DNA of 64,000 nucleotides from Halarcobacter bivalviorum (lineage in GTDB: Bacteria; Campylobacterota; Campylobacteria; Campylobacterales; Arcobacteraceae): the NCBI RefSeq assembly GCF_003346815.1, contig NZ_CP031217.1, forward strand, positions 806,001 to 870,000, read 5' to 3'. The translations under genes and the position numbers were made by a program. The notes under the pieces are model-generated. The model did no database searches. It worked only from the letters and a program-made list of their open reading frames with translations, and was not told the origin of the DNA. Shown here piece by piece: positions 16,369 to 26,364 of the stretch (position 1 is its first letter; the number at the start of each line of letters is the position of its first letter).

Positions 16369-17103
16369 ATGTTTGATTATAACTCGTTTACAAAAGCAGT
16401 TATTCAAGCAAATAAAGAGTTATATGGGTATATAAATACTCATATGACTCAAGCTGACTTACAAGAGTCTTCTCAAATTGGTTTTGGGGGAGACAAAACT
16501 TTACAAATTGATATTATTGCTGAAAATATTTTTATAAAATACCTCTCATCTTTTGGGGATATTTTTTCTGAAGAGATAGGTCGAGTATCAAATAATTCAA
16601 ATATTAAAATTATAATTGACCCTTTAGATGGAAGTCATAACTTCTCTTCAGGTTTAGAGTATTATGGAACTTCTGTAGCTGTCAAAAAAAATGATAAATA
16701 TATTGCAGGATATGTTTGTAATTTATCTACTGCCGTATTAATTTTTAGAGAAGATGAAGAGGTAAATAAGATAAATATTTTAAGTGAACAATATCTTGGT
16801 TTTTATGAAATTGAAAATCCAAATATAGCTATTTTTGAAAGAGCTTATGATTATCCATCTCTTACAGAAAAACTAAAAGAAAATTCAATCAAATTTCGAA
16901 GCCCAGGGGCGGCTGCTTTATCTTTAGCAAATGCAAGAAACTATAAGTTTGTACTTTTTGCTGGGAAGTTAAGAGAGTTTGATATTGCTGCTTCATTATA
17001 TATAAATCAAGAACTATATATTTATCAAAATGATGAATTCTTAATAATAACTAAAAACTATACTGATTTTATACTAATTAAAGAAATAATTAAACTTTTT
17101 TAG
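16369..17103 (+). CDS. Inositol monophosphatase family phosphatase
   Basis: The 244-residue protein has the metal-binding motif IIDPLDGSHNF at about residues 83-93 and an acidic residue pair (EEIG) upstream. Its C-terminal AGKLREFDIAAS segment corresponds to the usual WDxAAG motif but is less conserved. The family includes inositol-1-phosphatase, fructose-1,6-bisphosphatase and 3',5'-bisphosphate nucleotidase (CysQ). The substrate here is open. It follows gltD by four bases, probably in the same transcript. Confidence 0.8.
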   Translation: MFDYNSFTKAVIQANKELYGYINTHMTQADLQESSQIGFGGDKTLQIDIIAENIFIKYLSSFGDIFSEEIGRVSNNSNIKIIIDPLDGSHNFSSGLEYYGTSVAVKKNDKYIAGYVCNLSTAVLIFREDEEVNKINILSEQYLGFYEIENPNIAIFERAYDYPSLTEKLKENSIKFRSPGAAALSLANARNYKFVLFAGKLREFDIAASLYINQELYIYQNDEFLIITKNYTDFILIKEIIKLF

Positions 17104-17144
17104 GTTATAACTCCAACACTATATTTTACTTGGGGAAATGGTTT

Positions 17145-17399
17145 ATGTCATTAATTATTACTGATGATTGCATCGCGTGTGATGCATGTAGAGAAGAATG
17201 TCCAAACTACGCTATTGAAGAGGGAGATCCAATATATATTATTGATCCAGACAGATGTACAGAGTGTGTAGGTCATTTTGAAGAACCAGCATGCATTGAA
17301 GTATGTCCTGTTGATTGTATTATCGTTGATCCTGACAATCAAGAGACAATGGAAGAGTTAAAGTTTAAATACGAGCAGTTACAAGAAGAAGAAGCGTAA
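17145..17399 (+). CDS. YfhL-type 2[4Fe-4S] ferredoxin
   Basis: The 84-residue ferredoxin has two cluster motifs. The first is C9, C12, C15, C19 (CIACDACREECPN). The second is C38, C41, C50, C54 with a longer loop (CTECVGHFEEPACIEVCP), the YfhL/Alvin-type spacing. An additional C58 follows. I chose ATG 17145, which has GGGGA before it, over an in-frame TTG at 17130 because typical members begin MSL/MAL just before the first cluster. The stop codon overlaps the start of the Ppx/GppA gene by one base (TAATG). Confidence 0.9.
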   Translation: MSLIITDDCIACDACREECPNYAIEEGDPIYIIDPDRCTECVGHFEEPACIEVCPVDCIIVDPDNQETMEELKFKYEQLQEEEA

Positions 17400-18871
17400 T
17401 GGCTAAAGTAACAACTATTATAGACATTGGGTCAAACTCAATGCGTATGGTTGTTTTGGAAAAGAGTAGTAGATTTTCTTTTAACTTAATAAATGAGACG
17501 AAGAGTCGCGTTAAAATTTCTGAGGGTTGCTATGAAAATGGTGGCAATCTTCAAGAAGCTCCAATGCAAAGAGCTTTTAATTCTTTGCAATCTTTCCTAA
17601 ACATTTCTAAAGCATTAAAATCAAGAAAAATTATTTGTGTTGCTACTTCTGCATTAAGAGACGCTCCTAATGCTAAGGTTTTCATTAATAAAGTTAAAAA
17701 TGAATTAGGTTTAAATATAAGAGTTATTGATGGACCTAAAGAGGCTTATTATGGTGGAATTGCTGCATTAAATTTAATACATGGTGAAGAGTTTGTTACT
17801 ATAGATATTGGTGGAGGTTCAACTGAATTTGCTTTTATAAAAGATGGGCAAATAGTTGATTGTATCTCTTTAGATGTTGGAACAGTAAGATTAAATGAGC
17901 TATATTTTTCTAAAAATGATTATACTGGTGCAAGAAATTTTATTCTAGAAAAACTTGAAGAAGTGAAAAATTGTGGACATGATATTCCTCAAACAGTTGT
18001 TGGAATAGGTGGAAGTATAAGGTCACTTAGTAAAATCATTATGAATAAAAATGAGTATCCTTTAGATATTTTACATGGTTTTTCATATAGTGTAGATTTA
18101 AACTCTTATGTTTTTGACAAAATTATTAATGCAAAAAATAATAATACTTTAAAGCATATTGGAATAAAAAAAGATAGATATGACACAATAAAAGAGGGTG
18201 CTTTTATTTTCAAAACTATTCTTGATGAGTTAAATACAAAAACTGTAATTACTTCAGGAGTTGGAGTAAGAGAAGGTGTATATTTAGCTGATATTTTAAG
18301 AAATAGTAATTGTAAATTCCCACAAAATTTTAATGTAAGTGTTAGAAGTTTACTTGATAGATTTGAAATTTGTCCTAGGCAAAGTGCTTACTTAGGAAAT
18401 AATGCAAAACAAATTTTTGATGTATTAAAACCAATTCATAATTTAGATGACAAATATAAAACTCTTTTAGTTATTGCTTCTAAACTTCATTCTATTGGTA
18501 CAACTTTAAACTTTTATAAATCAAATGACAATACAGCTGATTTTATTTTAAATGGTTTAAATTATGATTTTCAACACTCTTCAAGAGTAACTGTTGCACA
18601 TATTATAAAGTTTTCTAAAAAAAGATTACCTAAAGAAACTGAGTTAGAGAAGTATTCAACTCTTTTACCAAATCTTGAAACTATGCATTGGCTATCTTTT
18701 ATGATTAGTTTAAATCTAACAATAAATCAAGATATGTCTAACCCTAAAGTGACTTACAAGCTAAAGAATAGTAAATTAAGAGTAGCTTTTGAGAAATCTA
18801 TTTATGTAGTAGAGAGTGATATTAAAAAGCTTGAAACACCAGAAGGTATTAAAGTTAAAGTAGTTTTATGA
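17399..18871 (+). CDS. Ppx/GppA-family phosphatase
   Basis: The 490-residue member of the sugar kinase/Hsp70 ATPase fold has IIDIGSNSMRMVV at the N-terminus, ATSALRDAPN, and TIDIGGGSTEF at about 138-148. These are the phosphate-binding loops of exopolyphosphatase and pppGpp phosphohydrolase. A C-terminal HD-like helical region (about 310-490) is present. It would cut polyphosphate or convert pppGpp to ppGpp in the cytoplasm; sequence does not separate the two. Coupled to the ferredoxin upstream and overlapping waaC by four bases. Confidence 0.88.
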   Translation: MAKVTTIIDIGSNSMRMVVLEKSSRFSFNLINETKSRVKISEGCYENGGNLQEAPMQRAFNSLQSFLNISKALKSRKIICVATSALRDAPNAKVFINKVKNELGLNIRVIDGPKEAYYGGIAALNLIHGEEFVTIDIGGGSTEFAFIKDGQIVDCISLDVGTVRLNELYFSKNDYTGARNFILEKLEEVKNCGHDIPQTVVGIGGSIRSLSKIIMNKNEYPLDILHGFSYSVDLNSYVFDKIINAKNNNTLKHIGIKKDRYDTIKEGAFIFKTILDELNTKTVITSGVGVREGVYLADILRNSNCKFPQNFNVSVRSLLDRFEICPRQSAYLGNNAKQIFDVLKPIHNLDDKYKTLLVIASKLHSIGTTLNFYKSNDNTADFILNGLNYDFQHSSRVTVAHIIKFSKKRLPKETELEKYSTLLPNLETMHWLSFMISLNLTINQDMSNPKVTYKLKNSKLRVAFEKSIYVVESDIKKLETPEGIKVKVVL

Positions 18872-19872
18872 AAATAGCAATTGTTAAACTTTCTGCCATG
18901 GGTGATATTATTCATGCCATGGTAACTTTGCAATTTATTAAAAAAATAAATCCTTCTATAAAAATAGATTGGTTTGTCGAAGAAGCTTTTGCAGAAGTAT
19001 TAAGAGATAATCCACATATAAATAATATTTATCCTGTAAACCTAAAATCAATTAAAAAAAATAAGATGAAGTTTTTTTCTCAATTTTCATTGATTAAAAA
19101 ATATTCAAAAAATAAGTATGATTTAGTTATAGATGCCCAAGGTCTTATAAAGTCTGCAATTGTTGCTAAATTACTTGGTAAAAAAAGAGTAGGCTTTAGT
19201 AAAACATCTACAAGGGAGAGTTTGGCTTCCTCTTTATATTCTCATAAAATTGAATCAGATTACTCAAAAAATGTTATAGAAAGAAATTTAGATGTTATCT
19301 TAAAACCTTTAGAAATAAAAGTTTCAAAAGAACAATTATTAAAAAAAGAGCCTTTTTTATTTTTTAATGAAAGATTTGATTTTAGTGAGTATCTAAAGAA
19401 TAACAAAAAAAATATTTTATTAATCGTTGGTGCTAGTTGGCCTTCAAAAATATATTCTAAAGAGAAATTCGCTAAAATATGCAATAGTTTAGATGAAAAC
19501 TTTTTAATTGCATGGGGAAATGAAGAGGAAAAGAGTATGGCTGAATATATCTCTTCTAACTCAAAAGCAGTTGTTTTACCAAAATTGACATTAAATGATT
19601 TAAAAGCATTAGTTGCAAAAGTTGATTTAGTGGTTGGAAATGATACTGGGCCAACTCATATGGCGTGGGCACTAAATATTCCATCAATAACTATTTTTGG
19701 TTGTACACCTGGATATAGAAATACTTATCAAACAGATTTAAATAAGATTATTGAATCAAAATCAAAAGTTAACCCAGAAAAACTCAATAGAGAAGATTTT
19801 TCAATACAAAACATAGATGAAGAAAAAATTACTAGCATGATTAAGGAAATATTATTTGAAGGCAAGTGTTAA
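18868..19872 (+). CDS. waaC: LPS heptosyltransferase I
   Basis: The 334-residue GT9 enzyme adds the first L,D-heptose to Kdo-lipid A. It starts with KLSAMGDIIHAMVTLQFIKK, the typical WaaC acceptor-side motif. The GT9 donor-binding segment GNDTGPTHMAWAL lies at about 253-265. Its start overlaps the Ppx/GppA stop (ATGA). In Campylobacter, waaC marks one end of the LOS locus, and here it opens the 26-kb core gene block that ends with waaF. Confidence 0.92.
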   Translation: MKIAIVKLSAMGDIIHAMVTLQFIKKINPSIKIDWFVEEAFAEVLRDNPHINNIYPVNLKSIKKNKMKFFSQFSLIKKYSKNKYDLVIDAQGLIKSAIVAKLLGKKRVGFSKTSTRESLASSLYSHKIESDYSKNVIERNLDVILKPLEIKVSKEQLLKKEPFLFFNERFDFSEYLKNNKKNILLIVGASWPSKIYSKEKFAKICNSLDENFLIAWGNEEEKSMAEYISSNSKAVVLPKLTLNDLKALVAKVDLVVGNDTGPTHMAWALNIPSITIFGCTPGYRNTYQTDLNKIIESKSKVNPEKLNREDFSIQNIDEEKITSMIKEILFEGKC

Positions 19873-20764
19873 AGAATATTTAATATTTTATATTTACAAC
19901 TTTTTTAAATTTATTTTTACTATCTTACCAAAAGGCTTTGTAAAACAATTTTTAGTTTTATGTGCCAAACTAGCTTACAAATTTAATAAAGAACATAAAC
20001 ATATTGCAAAGGTAAATTTAGATTTAGCCTTTGAAGATAAATTAAGTGATGAGGCAAAAGATAAAATAATATACGAATCTTATAAGTCTTTATTATTTAA
20101 TATGTATGAGTTTATAGAAAACCAATCTATCTCAAAAGAGAAACTACTTTCAAAAGCAAAAATAGAGAATGAAGAAGTAATATTAAATGCAATAAAAGAG
20201 AATAGAAAAATTATATTTATAACTGCACATTATGGTGGTTGGGAAATTGCTATTCCTTATACAGCTTTAAAATATGGAACTTTAGCAGTTGTTAATAGAA
20301 AGATGGATAATCCTTTAATAAATGATATGTACATAAAAGCAAGAGATAGAAATAATATCGTAATGCTTGAAAAAAAAGTTGCAGCTAAAGGAATGCTAAA
20401 AGCTTTCAAACAAAATCACAATGTAGCAGTAGCCATTGACCAACATATGAAAAATGGAATGGAAATAGAGTTTTTTAATAAAAAAGTAATGGCTACAGAT
20501 TCAACTGCAAGATTAGCTTTAAAATTTGATGCAGTAATTATTCCAATGTTTGCTGTTATGAATGATTTTAGAGATTATACAATTAAAGTTTATGAAGCAA
20601 TTGACCCTTTAAAAATTGAATATAAAAGTGAAGATAAAGTTAAAGAGTTAACTCAATTACAAGCTAATATAATAGAAGAACAGATAAAGAAAACTCCGGA
20701 ATTATGGTTTTGGCAACATAAGAGATGGAAAAAATTTTATAAAAATCTATATAAAAGAAGTTAA
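19856..20764 (+). CDS. htrB: Lipid A biosynthesis (late) acyltransferase, LpxL/HtrB family
   Basis: The 302-residue membrane-associated protein has an N-terminal hydrophobic stretch (about 8-30). The acyltransferase HX4E motif is H125-YGGW-E130, with a conserved arginine/asparagine region after it (VNRKMDNP, then AVAIDQH). It should transfer a secondary acyl chain to Kdo-lipid A. Start is a TTG at 19856 with AAGGA eight bases before, giving a 17-base overlap with waaC, as in the waaC-htrB pair of Campylobacter. Confidence 0.9.
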   Translation: MKASVKEYLIFYIYNFFKFIFTILPKGFVKQFLVLCAKLAYKFNKEHKHIAKVNLDLAFEDKLSDEAKDKIIYESYKSLLFNMYEFIENQSISKEKLLSKAKIENEEVILNAIKENRKIIFITAHYGGWEIAIPYTALKYGTLAVVNRKMDNPLINDMYIKARDRNNIVMLEKKVAAKGMLKAFKQNHNVAVAIDQHMKNGMEIEFFNKKVMATDSTARLALKFDAVIIPMFAVMNDFRDYTIKVYEAIDPLKIEYKSEDKVKELTQLQANIIEEQIKKTPELWFWQHKRWKKFYKNLYKRS

Positions 20765-21121
20765 ATGAATAACAAACCTAAATATCACCTTTTTAAAAAT
20801 ACAAAATATGCACTTGATGGATTTATACATGCTTTTAAAACAGAGAGCTCTTTTAAACTTGAGCTTTTCTGTGCAATCTTTATTATCATAGGAATTTTAT
20901 TAATTGATGTCTCTTTAATCTATAAGCTTATTCTTTTTGTAACTGGTATTTTAGTTTTAATCGTTGAATTAATAAACTCTGCAATTGAGAATGTAGTTGA
21001 TCTTGTAACAAAAGAACATGCTCCTTTAGCTAAAACAGCAAAAGATATTGGTTCTACAGCTGTAATGTTTACAATAGGCTTACATACTATTACATGGATA
21101 GTAGTTTTAATATGGGCCTAG
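20765..21121 (+). CDS. dgkA: Diacylglycerol kinase
   Basis: The 118-residue inner-membrane kinase has three hydrophobic segments and the DgkA active-site region ELINSAIENVVDLV at about 74-87. It turns diacylglycerol to phosphatidic acid with ATP. Diacylglycerol is the by-product when phosphoglycerol or phosphoethanolamine is moved from phospholipid to LPS or glycans. Its place beside three such transferases in this locus makes good sense. It abuts htrB without a gap. Confidence 0.93.
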   Translation: MNNKPKYHLFKNTKYALDGFIHAFKTESSFKLELFCAIFIIIGILLIDVSLIYKLILFVTGILVLIVELINSAIENVVDLVTKEHAPLAKTAKDIGSTAVMFTIGLHTITWIVVLIWA

Positions 21122-21897
21122 ATAAAAAATTAGAAGAAGAGATTTTTTCTTTATCTAAGGATAATAAAGAAGAGATTTTTTCTTTTGAATATGCTACTAA
21201 AAAGTATTGGTTAAAAAGAGCAAGAGCTACAAAATCAAACTTTATTCATAAACTATTTTACAAGTTAACAGACATTGATATTCTTCTTCCCGTTGAAAAT
21301 AAAAGTGAAAAACAGAGTTTACTTTATGAAACTACAAAGATAGAGAGACTAAAAGAAAAAGGAGTTTGCACTCCTAATATAATCTTTAAAAATGAAGAGT
21401 TTTTTGTATTAGAAGATTCTGGTAAAATGGTAAATTCATATATTAGAAAAAGAGATATTACAAAAGAAAAAATGTATTACTATATGGAATTGATGTTAAA
21501 AGAGTTAGCTTTAATTCATAATAATAAAGAGTTTCATGGTGGAGCACAAGCTAGAAATTTTATCTATAAAGAAGATAAAGTTACAGTAATAGATTTTGAA
21601 GATAGTTTTGATAAAAGTATCTCTTTAGAAACTTTACAATTTAGAGATTTAATTCTTTTTTTACTCTCTTTAACAAAAACAAGGGCAAATTTTGAGCTTG
21701 ATTATAACTTTATTATAAATCAATATATACAACTTGTACCTCAAAATAAAGATTTTAGAAAAAGACTTAAAAAACTGGCAAGTAAACTCTCTTTTCTTAT
21801 TACTCTTAGTCAAGTTAAATTTATAAAAAATATTATGGGAAGAGATGGGGAAGGTTTCTTTAAACTACTTTTAATTCTTAAAAATCTAGAAGGCTAA
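21112..21897 (+). CDS. InaA/Bud32-like kinase-fold protein, catalytic Asp replaced
   Basis: The 261-residue protein has a small kinase fold: K35 in YWLKRA as the likely ATP lysine, LEDSGK in the hinge region, H142-GGAQAR-N149 as the catalytic loop, and D161 in VIDFED as the metal site. At the place of the usual catalytic Asp (five before N149) there is Gly. It may be a family variant or a pseudoenzyme. LPS-core kinases such as WaaP and KdkA share this fold. The ATG at 21112 overlaps dgkA by ten bases; an in-frame ATG at 21094 would add six residues, and neither has a strong ribosome site. Confidence 0.65.
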   Translation: MGLDKKLEEEIFSLSKDNKEEIFSFEYATKKYWLKRARATKSNFIHKLFYKLTDIDILLPVENKSEKQSLLYETTKIERLKEKGVCTPNIIFKNEEFFVLEDSGKMVNSYIRKRDITKEKMYYYMELMLKELALIHNNKEFHGGAQARNFIYKEDKVTVIDFEDSFDKSISLETLQFRDLILFLLSLTKTRANFELDYNFIINQYIQLVPQNKDFRKRLKKLASKLSFLITLSQVKFIKNIMGRDGEGFFKLLLILKNLEG

Positions 21898-21900
21898 GTA

Positions 21901-23907
21901 ATGAATCAAACAATAATGTCAAATGTTTTAAATATTTTTAAAAAACTTATTTTTGCACATATTCTATTTTTAGGAATTATGTCACTTTATAGGGCAGTGT
22001 TTTTCTTTTATTATTCACCTTTGGATAGTTTTCAAGGTTTCTATTTAGATATTCTAAAAGCTTTTTTTCTTGGATTTAGAGTTGACTTAACAGTAATTGG
22101 TTATATTCAAACTTTACCAACGATTATTTTAATAGTTTTATATTATATAAAAAAAGAGTCTTTATTAAACTATTTCTCTAAATTTCTAGTCTATTATCTG
22201 TTTTTTTGTTATGTTGCAGTAAGTCTTTTATTGTGTGCAGATTTTGGCTTTTACTCTTATTTTAAAGAGCATATAAATATTTTATTTTTTGGTCTTTTAG
22301 ATGATGATACAAAAGCTTTAATGGTTACTTTTTGGCAAAACTATAATGTAGTATTGATTTTAGCTATTTTCTTTGCATATCTAGCATTTTTATTTTTTAG
22401 TATTAAAAAAATATTCTCTATTTCAAATAAAAACTATAACTCATTTTTTACTCTTAAAATATCTGCTTTAATTTTTCTAATTCTTTTTGTCCTAAACTTT
22501 TTAGCAGTTAGGGGAACTTTAGGAATGTATCCTTTGGGTAAAATGATTCCAAATGTTTCAAGTGATGAATTTATAAACAAAGTTTCTCATAATGGTTTTA
22601 GAGCTTTTACAAATGCTTTAAGTGCAAGAAAAAAATATCTAGCAAGAAAATATGATTTACTTAAAGCAACAGGGTATAAAGGAAATATAGAAAAAGCTTT
22701 TGAAGTATATACGGGAACAGAAAATATTAATAGAGAGGATTTACTTAAAAATATAACTTTTAAAACAAAAAAAGTTGATGATAAAGAGTACAATGTTGTA
22801 GTAATTATGGTAGAGAGCTTTGGAATGCCAATATTAAAATATCAAAGTGATGATTTTAATATCTTAGGTGAATTAAAAAAACATTTTGATGAGGACATCT
22901 TACTTACAAATATGATTTCAGCTGGCGATGGGACAATTTCAAGTTTACAAGCTCTATTATTAAATATTCCGCATAGACCTACATCTTTTGCTTTTTCTCA
23001 ATCGATATATAAACAAACAAGTTTTTCTTATGGTCCAGCTTTTTTATTTAAAGAGAATAATTATGAAACAAGTTTTATTTATGGTGGAGATTTAACTTGG
23101 AGAAGTTTAAGAGAGTTTGTAAAACATCAAGGTTATGATAATCTAGAAGGTAAAATTAACATTTTTAAACATTTAGAAAATATTGATAAACCTAAAGCAG
23201 ACTATTTTCATCCTTGGGGAATTTTTGATGAATATCTTTATTCACATATTTTAAAAAAACTTGAAAATAGTGATAAAAAACAGTTTATAGTAGCTCTTAG
23301 TACAAATAATCATCCTCCATATAATGTTCCAAAAGAGTATAAGTCAAAAAGTCTTGAATTTAATGATGCAATAAAAAATCATATTACAGGAGATTTTGAG
23401 TTAGCTCAACAGAGATTTAAGTCTTATGCTTATGCAGTAGACCAAGTTGGAATTTTCCTTGATAAGTTTAAAAGGAGTAAATTTAAAGATAATACAATAG
23501 TTGTTGTAACAGCTGATAATAATACAATTGATGGAATTATGAAGTATGATGATAATCAACTACTAAATTCTAAAAATATACCTCTTTATTTCTATTTACC
23601 AGAAAGTTTAAAAAATAAAATAGATGTAGATACTAAGGTAACAGGTTCCCATAAAGATATCTTTCCAACAATTTATAATTTAACTTTAAAAGAACAAGAA
23701 TATCTATCAATTGGGAAAAACTTATTTGATTCTTCTTTAGAACATTATGGTTTTAATGGTTCAATGATAGTAACAAACAAAGATAAAATTGAAAAATTAA
23801 ATAGTATCGAAGAACAAACAAATAGTAAACTTTTAAATTATTATAAAGCAAATTTAGCTATAACTCAGCACTTAATTAATTATTACTATAAAAAAGGAAA
23901 AGAATGA
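21901..23907 (+). CDS. LtaS-family phospho-alcohol transferase (sulfatase fold)
   Basis: The 668-residue protein has five N-terminal membrane segments (about 12-38, 52-82, 95-115, 148-170, 187-205) and a periplasmic alkaline-phosphatase-superfamily domain from about 297. Metal ligand E305 is in VIMVESFG and the nucleophile is T345 in GDGTISSLQ. NNHPPYN and TADNNT complete the site. Relatives move glycerol-phosphate or phosphoethanolamine from phospholipid to a glycan. In a Gram-negative LOS locus it may decorate core sugars or glucans; the donor cannot be told. Its stop overlaps the next gene. Confidence 0.85.
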   Translation: MNQTIMSNVLNIFKKLIFAHILFLGIMSLYRAVFFFYYSPLDSFQGFYLDILKAFFLGFRVDLTVIGYIQTLPTIILIVLYYIKKESLLNYFSKFLVYYLFFCYVAVSLLLCADFGFYSYFKEHINILFFGLLDDDTKALMVTFWQNYNVVLILAIFFAYLAFLFFSIKKIFSISNKNYNSFFTLKISALIFLILFVLNFLAVRGTLGMYPLGKMIPNVSSDEFINKVSHNGFRAFTNALSARKKYLARKYDLLKATGYKGNIEKAFEVYTGTENINREDLLKNITFKTKKVDDKEYNVVVIMVESFGMPILKYQSDDFNILGELKKHFDEDILLTNMISAGDGTISSLQALLLNIPHRPTSFAFSQSIYKQTSFSYGPAFLFKENNYETSFIYGGDLTWRSLREFVKHQGYDNLEGKINIFKHLENIDKPKADYFHPWGIFDEYLYSHILKKLENSDKKQFIVALSTNNHPPYNVPKEYKSKSLEFNDAIKNHITGDFELAQQRFKSYAYAVDQVGIFLDKFKRSKFKDNTIVVVTADNNTIDGIMKYDDNQLLNSKNIPLYFYLPESLKNKIDVDTKVTGSHKDIFPTIYNLTLKEQEYLSIGKNLFDSSLEHYGFNGSMIVTNKDKIEKLNSIEEQTNSKLLNYYKANLAITQHLINYYYKKGKE

Positions 23908-25235
23908 CAAACATTTTAAGAGCACCTTCTCAAACTACTAAAGATAAAATTACCCTTTGGCTTAATCATCTTTTAGTTTTATATGCTTTTTTAATTCCTA
24001 TACATAATGGAGCAAAGAGCTCTTTGTTTTTTACTATGTTGGCACTTTTTCTATATCGAAGAGATTTTGGTTTTTATTTAAAAGAGGCTTTTTCAAATAG
24101 AATAGTTCAAGCTTTTTTAATATTTTATGCTTTACATGCAATAGGAATGTTATATACAGATAATATTGATTATGGTAAAGACCAAATGGATAGATTAAAG
24201 TATCTACTTTTTCCTTTAGTTTTCTTATCTTTTTTAGATATTAGGTTTGTTCCTAGGATAGTACTTGCATTTTTATTTGGAATGCTTATTTCTATTATTT
24301 TTTCATATTTAGTTCATCTTCAAATTTTACCTTATGTATTTTCAATTGGTAAATATGAAGTTTGGGAAACTTTTGCCTATAGTCCTGCACCATTTTTAGC
24401 TCATGGAGAACATGGAGTTGGTATTTCTTTTTTTGTAGGTTTTTTACTTTATTATATTTTAAATTTTAAAAATGAAGAAAAATTTAAAAAAGTTATTGCT
24501 TTAGTAGGATTAGTTTTTGCTTTAATAAATATGTCGTTTATTGCAAGTAGAACAGGATATATGACTTTAGTTGTAGTGATTTTTATTACAATAGTAATCA
24601 CTTATAGAGAGAATATAAAACTTCTATTATCTTCAGTTTTTTTAGTTTTTATTGTTTGTTTATCTATTTATAACTTTTCTGAAACAGTAAATCAAAGAGT
24701 AAATGTAGCAATTACTAATTTTGAAAAGGGTATTGAAAATAAAGAGTATTATGAAAATGGTTCAACAGCACAAAGAATAGGTTTAACAATATACTCAATT
24801 GAAGTAATAAAAGAAAACTTTTTATTTGGTGCTGGAACAGGTGATCATATGGATTTGCTTAGAGCAAAAATTCCAGATGAAGAAAAGAGATTAAGAGAAA
24901 TTGCAAAACCTCACAATGTATATGTTCAAATTCCAATGCAAATAGGAATTATTGGTTTAGCTTCTTTTTTCTTTTTAATATATTCTTTATTAAGTTATAA
25001 AAATACATCAAGAGAAAAAAAAGATATAATTGTTATTTTGGTAGCTTCTACTTTAGTCTTTATGGTAGGAGGAATGTTTTACGGAACTTTTGAATTACCA
25101 TTAATAGTAGTTTTAATTTCAGCGATGATTGCTAATAAAGAGCAAACTATTACTTTTAATAATTTTGATAAAAAACTATTCTTTAAATATAGTGCTTTTG
25201 TTATTTTATTTTTAATTATAGGTATAACAAGATAG
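23904..25235 (+). CDS. waaL: O-antigen ligase/polymerase-like membrane protein
   Basis: The 443-residue protein has about ten to twelve hydrophobic segments. Its large periplasmic loop, between about 265 and 360, contains NGSTAQRIGL and HNVYVQIPMQIG. The R and H residues of this loop are typical of the Wzy_C/WaaL family. WaaL joins undecaprenyl-linked glycan to lipid A-core. Wzy polymerases look similar, so ligase is the better but not certain call; its position inside the core block favours ligase. It overlaps the LtaS-like gene by four bases. Confidence 0.75.
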   Translation: MTNILRAPSQTTKDKITLWLNHLLVLYAFLIPIHNGAKSSLFFTMLALFLYRRDFGFYLKEAFSNRIVQAFLIFYALHAIGMLYTDNIDYGKDQMDRLKYLLFPLVFLSFLDIRFVPRIVLAFLFGMLISIIFSYLVHLQILPYVFSIGKYEVWETFAYSPAPFLAHGEHGVGISFFVGFLLYYILNFKNEEKFKKVIALVGLVFALINMSFIASRTGYMTLVVVIFITIVITYRENIKLLLSSVFLVFIVCLSIYNFSETVNQRVNVAITNFEKGIENKEYYENGSTAQRIGLTIYSIEVIKENFLFGAGTGDHMDLLRAKIPDEEKRLREIAKPHNVYVQIPMQIGIIGLASFFFLIYSLLSYKNTSREKKDIIVILVASTLVFMVGGMFYGTFELPLIVVLISAMIANKEQTITFNNFDKKLFFKYSAFVILFLIIGITR

Positions 25236-25242
25236 GAAAAAA

Positions 25243-26364
25243 ATGAAAATAGTATATATCTCAAGATCAATTATCCCTTCAAGAACAGCAAATAGTATTC
25301 ATGTAATGAAGATGTGTAATGCTTTTGCTTCTTTAGGACATGAAGTTACACTTTTAGCTCCTTGGACAAAAAAGCTTGAAGAGAAAAATATAGAGGATTT
25401 ATTTGAATATTATGGAGTTGAAAAAAACTTTGAGTTAAAAAAGCTTTTTTCTCCTAATATTAAATATCTTAAAAAAAGAATTTATTCATATAGATGTTTA
25501 AAAGAGGTTCAAAAAATCAATCCTGATATTGTTTATGGAAGAGATGATATGTTTGCTTTTTATCTGACTCAAAAAAGTAAATATTTTACTCTTTTTGAAA
25601 AACATGAACCTTATGATGGAAAAGGTTTTAATGACTTTTTCTTTGATAAGTTTATTAAAAATAATCAAAACAAAGCAAAGCTTGTTGTAAACTCTAATGA
25701 ACTTAGAAAGATGTACAATAAAAGCTGTAGTATTGCTTTAGATTCAATTTTAGCAGCAAGTAATGGTACAAATATTATTCCTGATGACAAAATACCTTCA
25801 AGTATAACTTTAGATGAAAAAAGAGTTCAAATTGGATATGTAGGAAGTCTTTTTAAAGGAAGAGGAATTGATATTATTATTGAGCTAGCAAAAAAGATTC
25901 CAGATGCAACATTTCATATTATTGGTGGAAAAGATAAAGATATTGAATTTTGGAAATCAAAAGAGAATTTAGAGAATCTTATTTTCCATGGTTTTGTAGA
26001 ACCTAAAGAGACTTATAAATATAGAAATATGTGTGATATTCTTTTAGCTCCTTATCAAAGTGATAATGAGGGAAATAGGTCAAGTAAATATATGTCTCCT
26101 ATTAAACTTTTTGAATATATGTCTTCAAAAAAAGCGATTATTTGCTCAAATTTTAAAGTTGTGTATGAAGCTTTAAATGATGAGTGTGCTTTATTAGTTG
26201 ATAGTTCAGATATAAATGCTTGGGAAAATGCAGTTAATGAATTAATTGAAGATAAAATAAAAAGAGAAAAACTAGCAAATAATGCCTATGAAAAGTTTTT
26301 AAATTATCATACTTGGAGTGCAAGAGCACAAAAGATTTTAGATTATATTCAAAGTTCTAAATGA
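25243..26364 (+). CDS. Glycosyltransferase family 4
   Basis: The 373-residue GT-B enzyme has an N-terminal domain opening with YISRSIIPSRTANSIHVM. Its C-terminal donor-binding domain has GYVGSLFKGRG, and an acidic motif follows in APYQSDNEGNRSSKYMSPIKLFEYMSS with SPIKLFEYM as the GT4 signature. It likely adds a sugar to the growing core on the cytoplasmic side. Sugar and linkage are unknown. It overlaps the YrbL-like gene by four bases. Confidence 0.85.
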   Translation: MKIVYISRSIIPSRTANSIHVMKMCNAFASLGHEVTLLAPWTKKLEEKNIEDLFEYYGVEKNFELKKLFSPNIKYLKKRIYSYRCLKEVQKINPDIVYGRDDMFAFYLTQKSKYFTLFEKHEPYDGKGFNDFFFDKFIKNNQNKAKLVVNSNELRKMYNKSCSIALDSILAASNGTNIIPDDKIPSSITLDEKRVQIGYVGSLFKGRGIDIIIELAKKIPDATFHIIGGKDKDIEFWKSKENLENLIFHGFVEPKETYKYRNMCDILLAPYQSDNEGNRSSKYMSPIKLFEYMSSKKAIICSNFKVVYEALNDECALLVDSSDINAWENAVNELIEDKIKREKLANNAYEKFLNYHTWSARAQKILDYIQSSK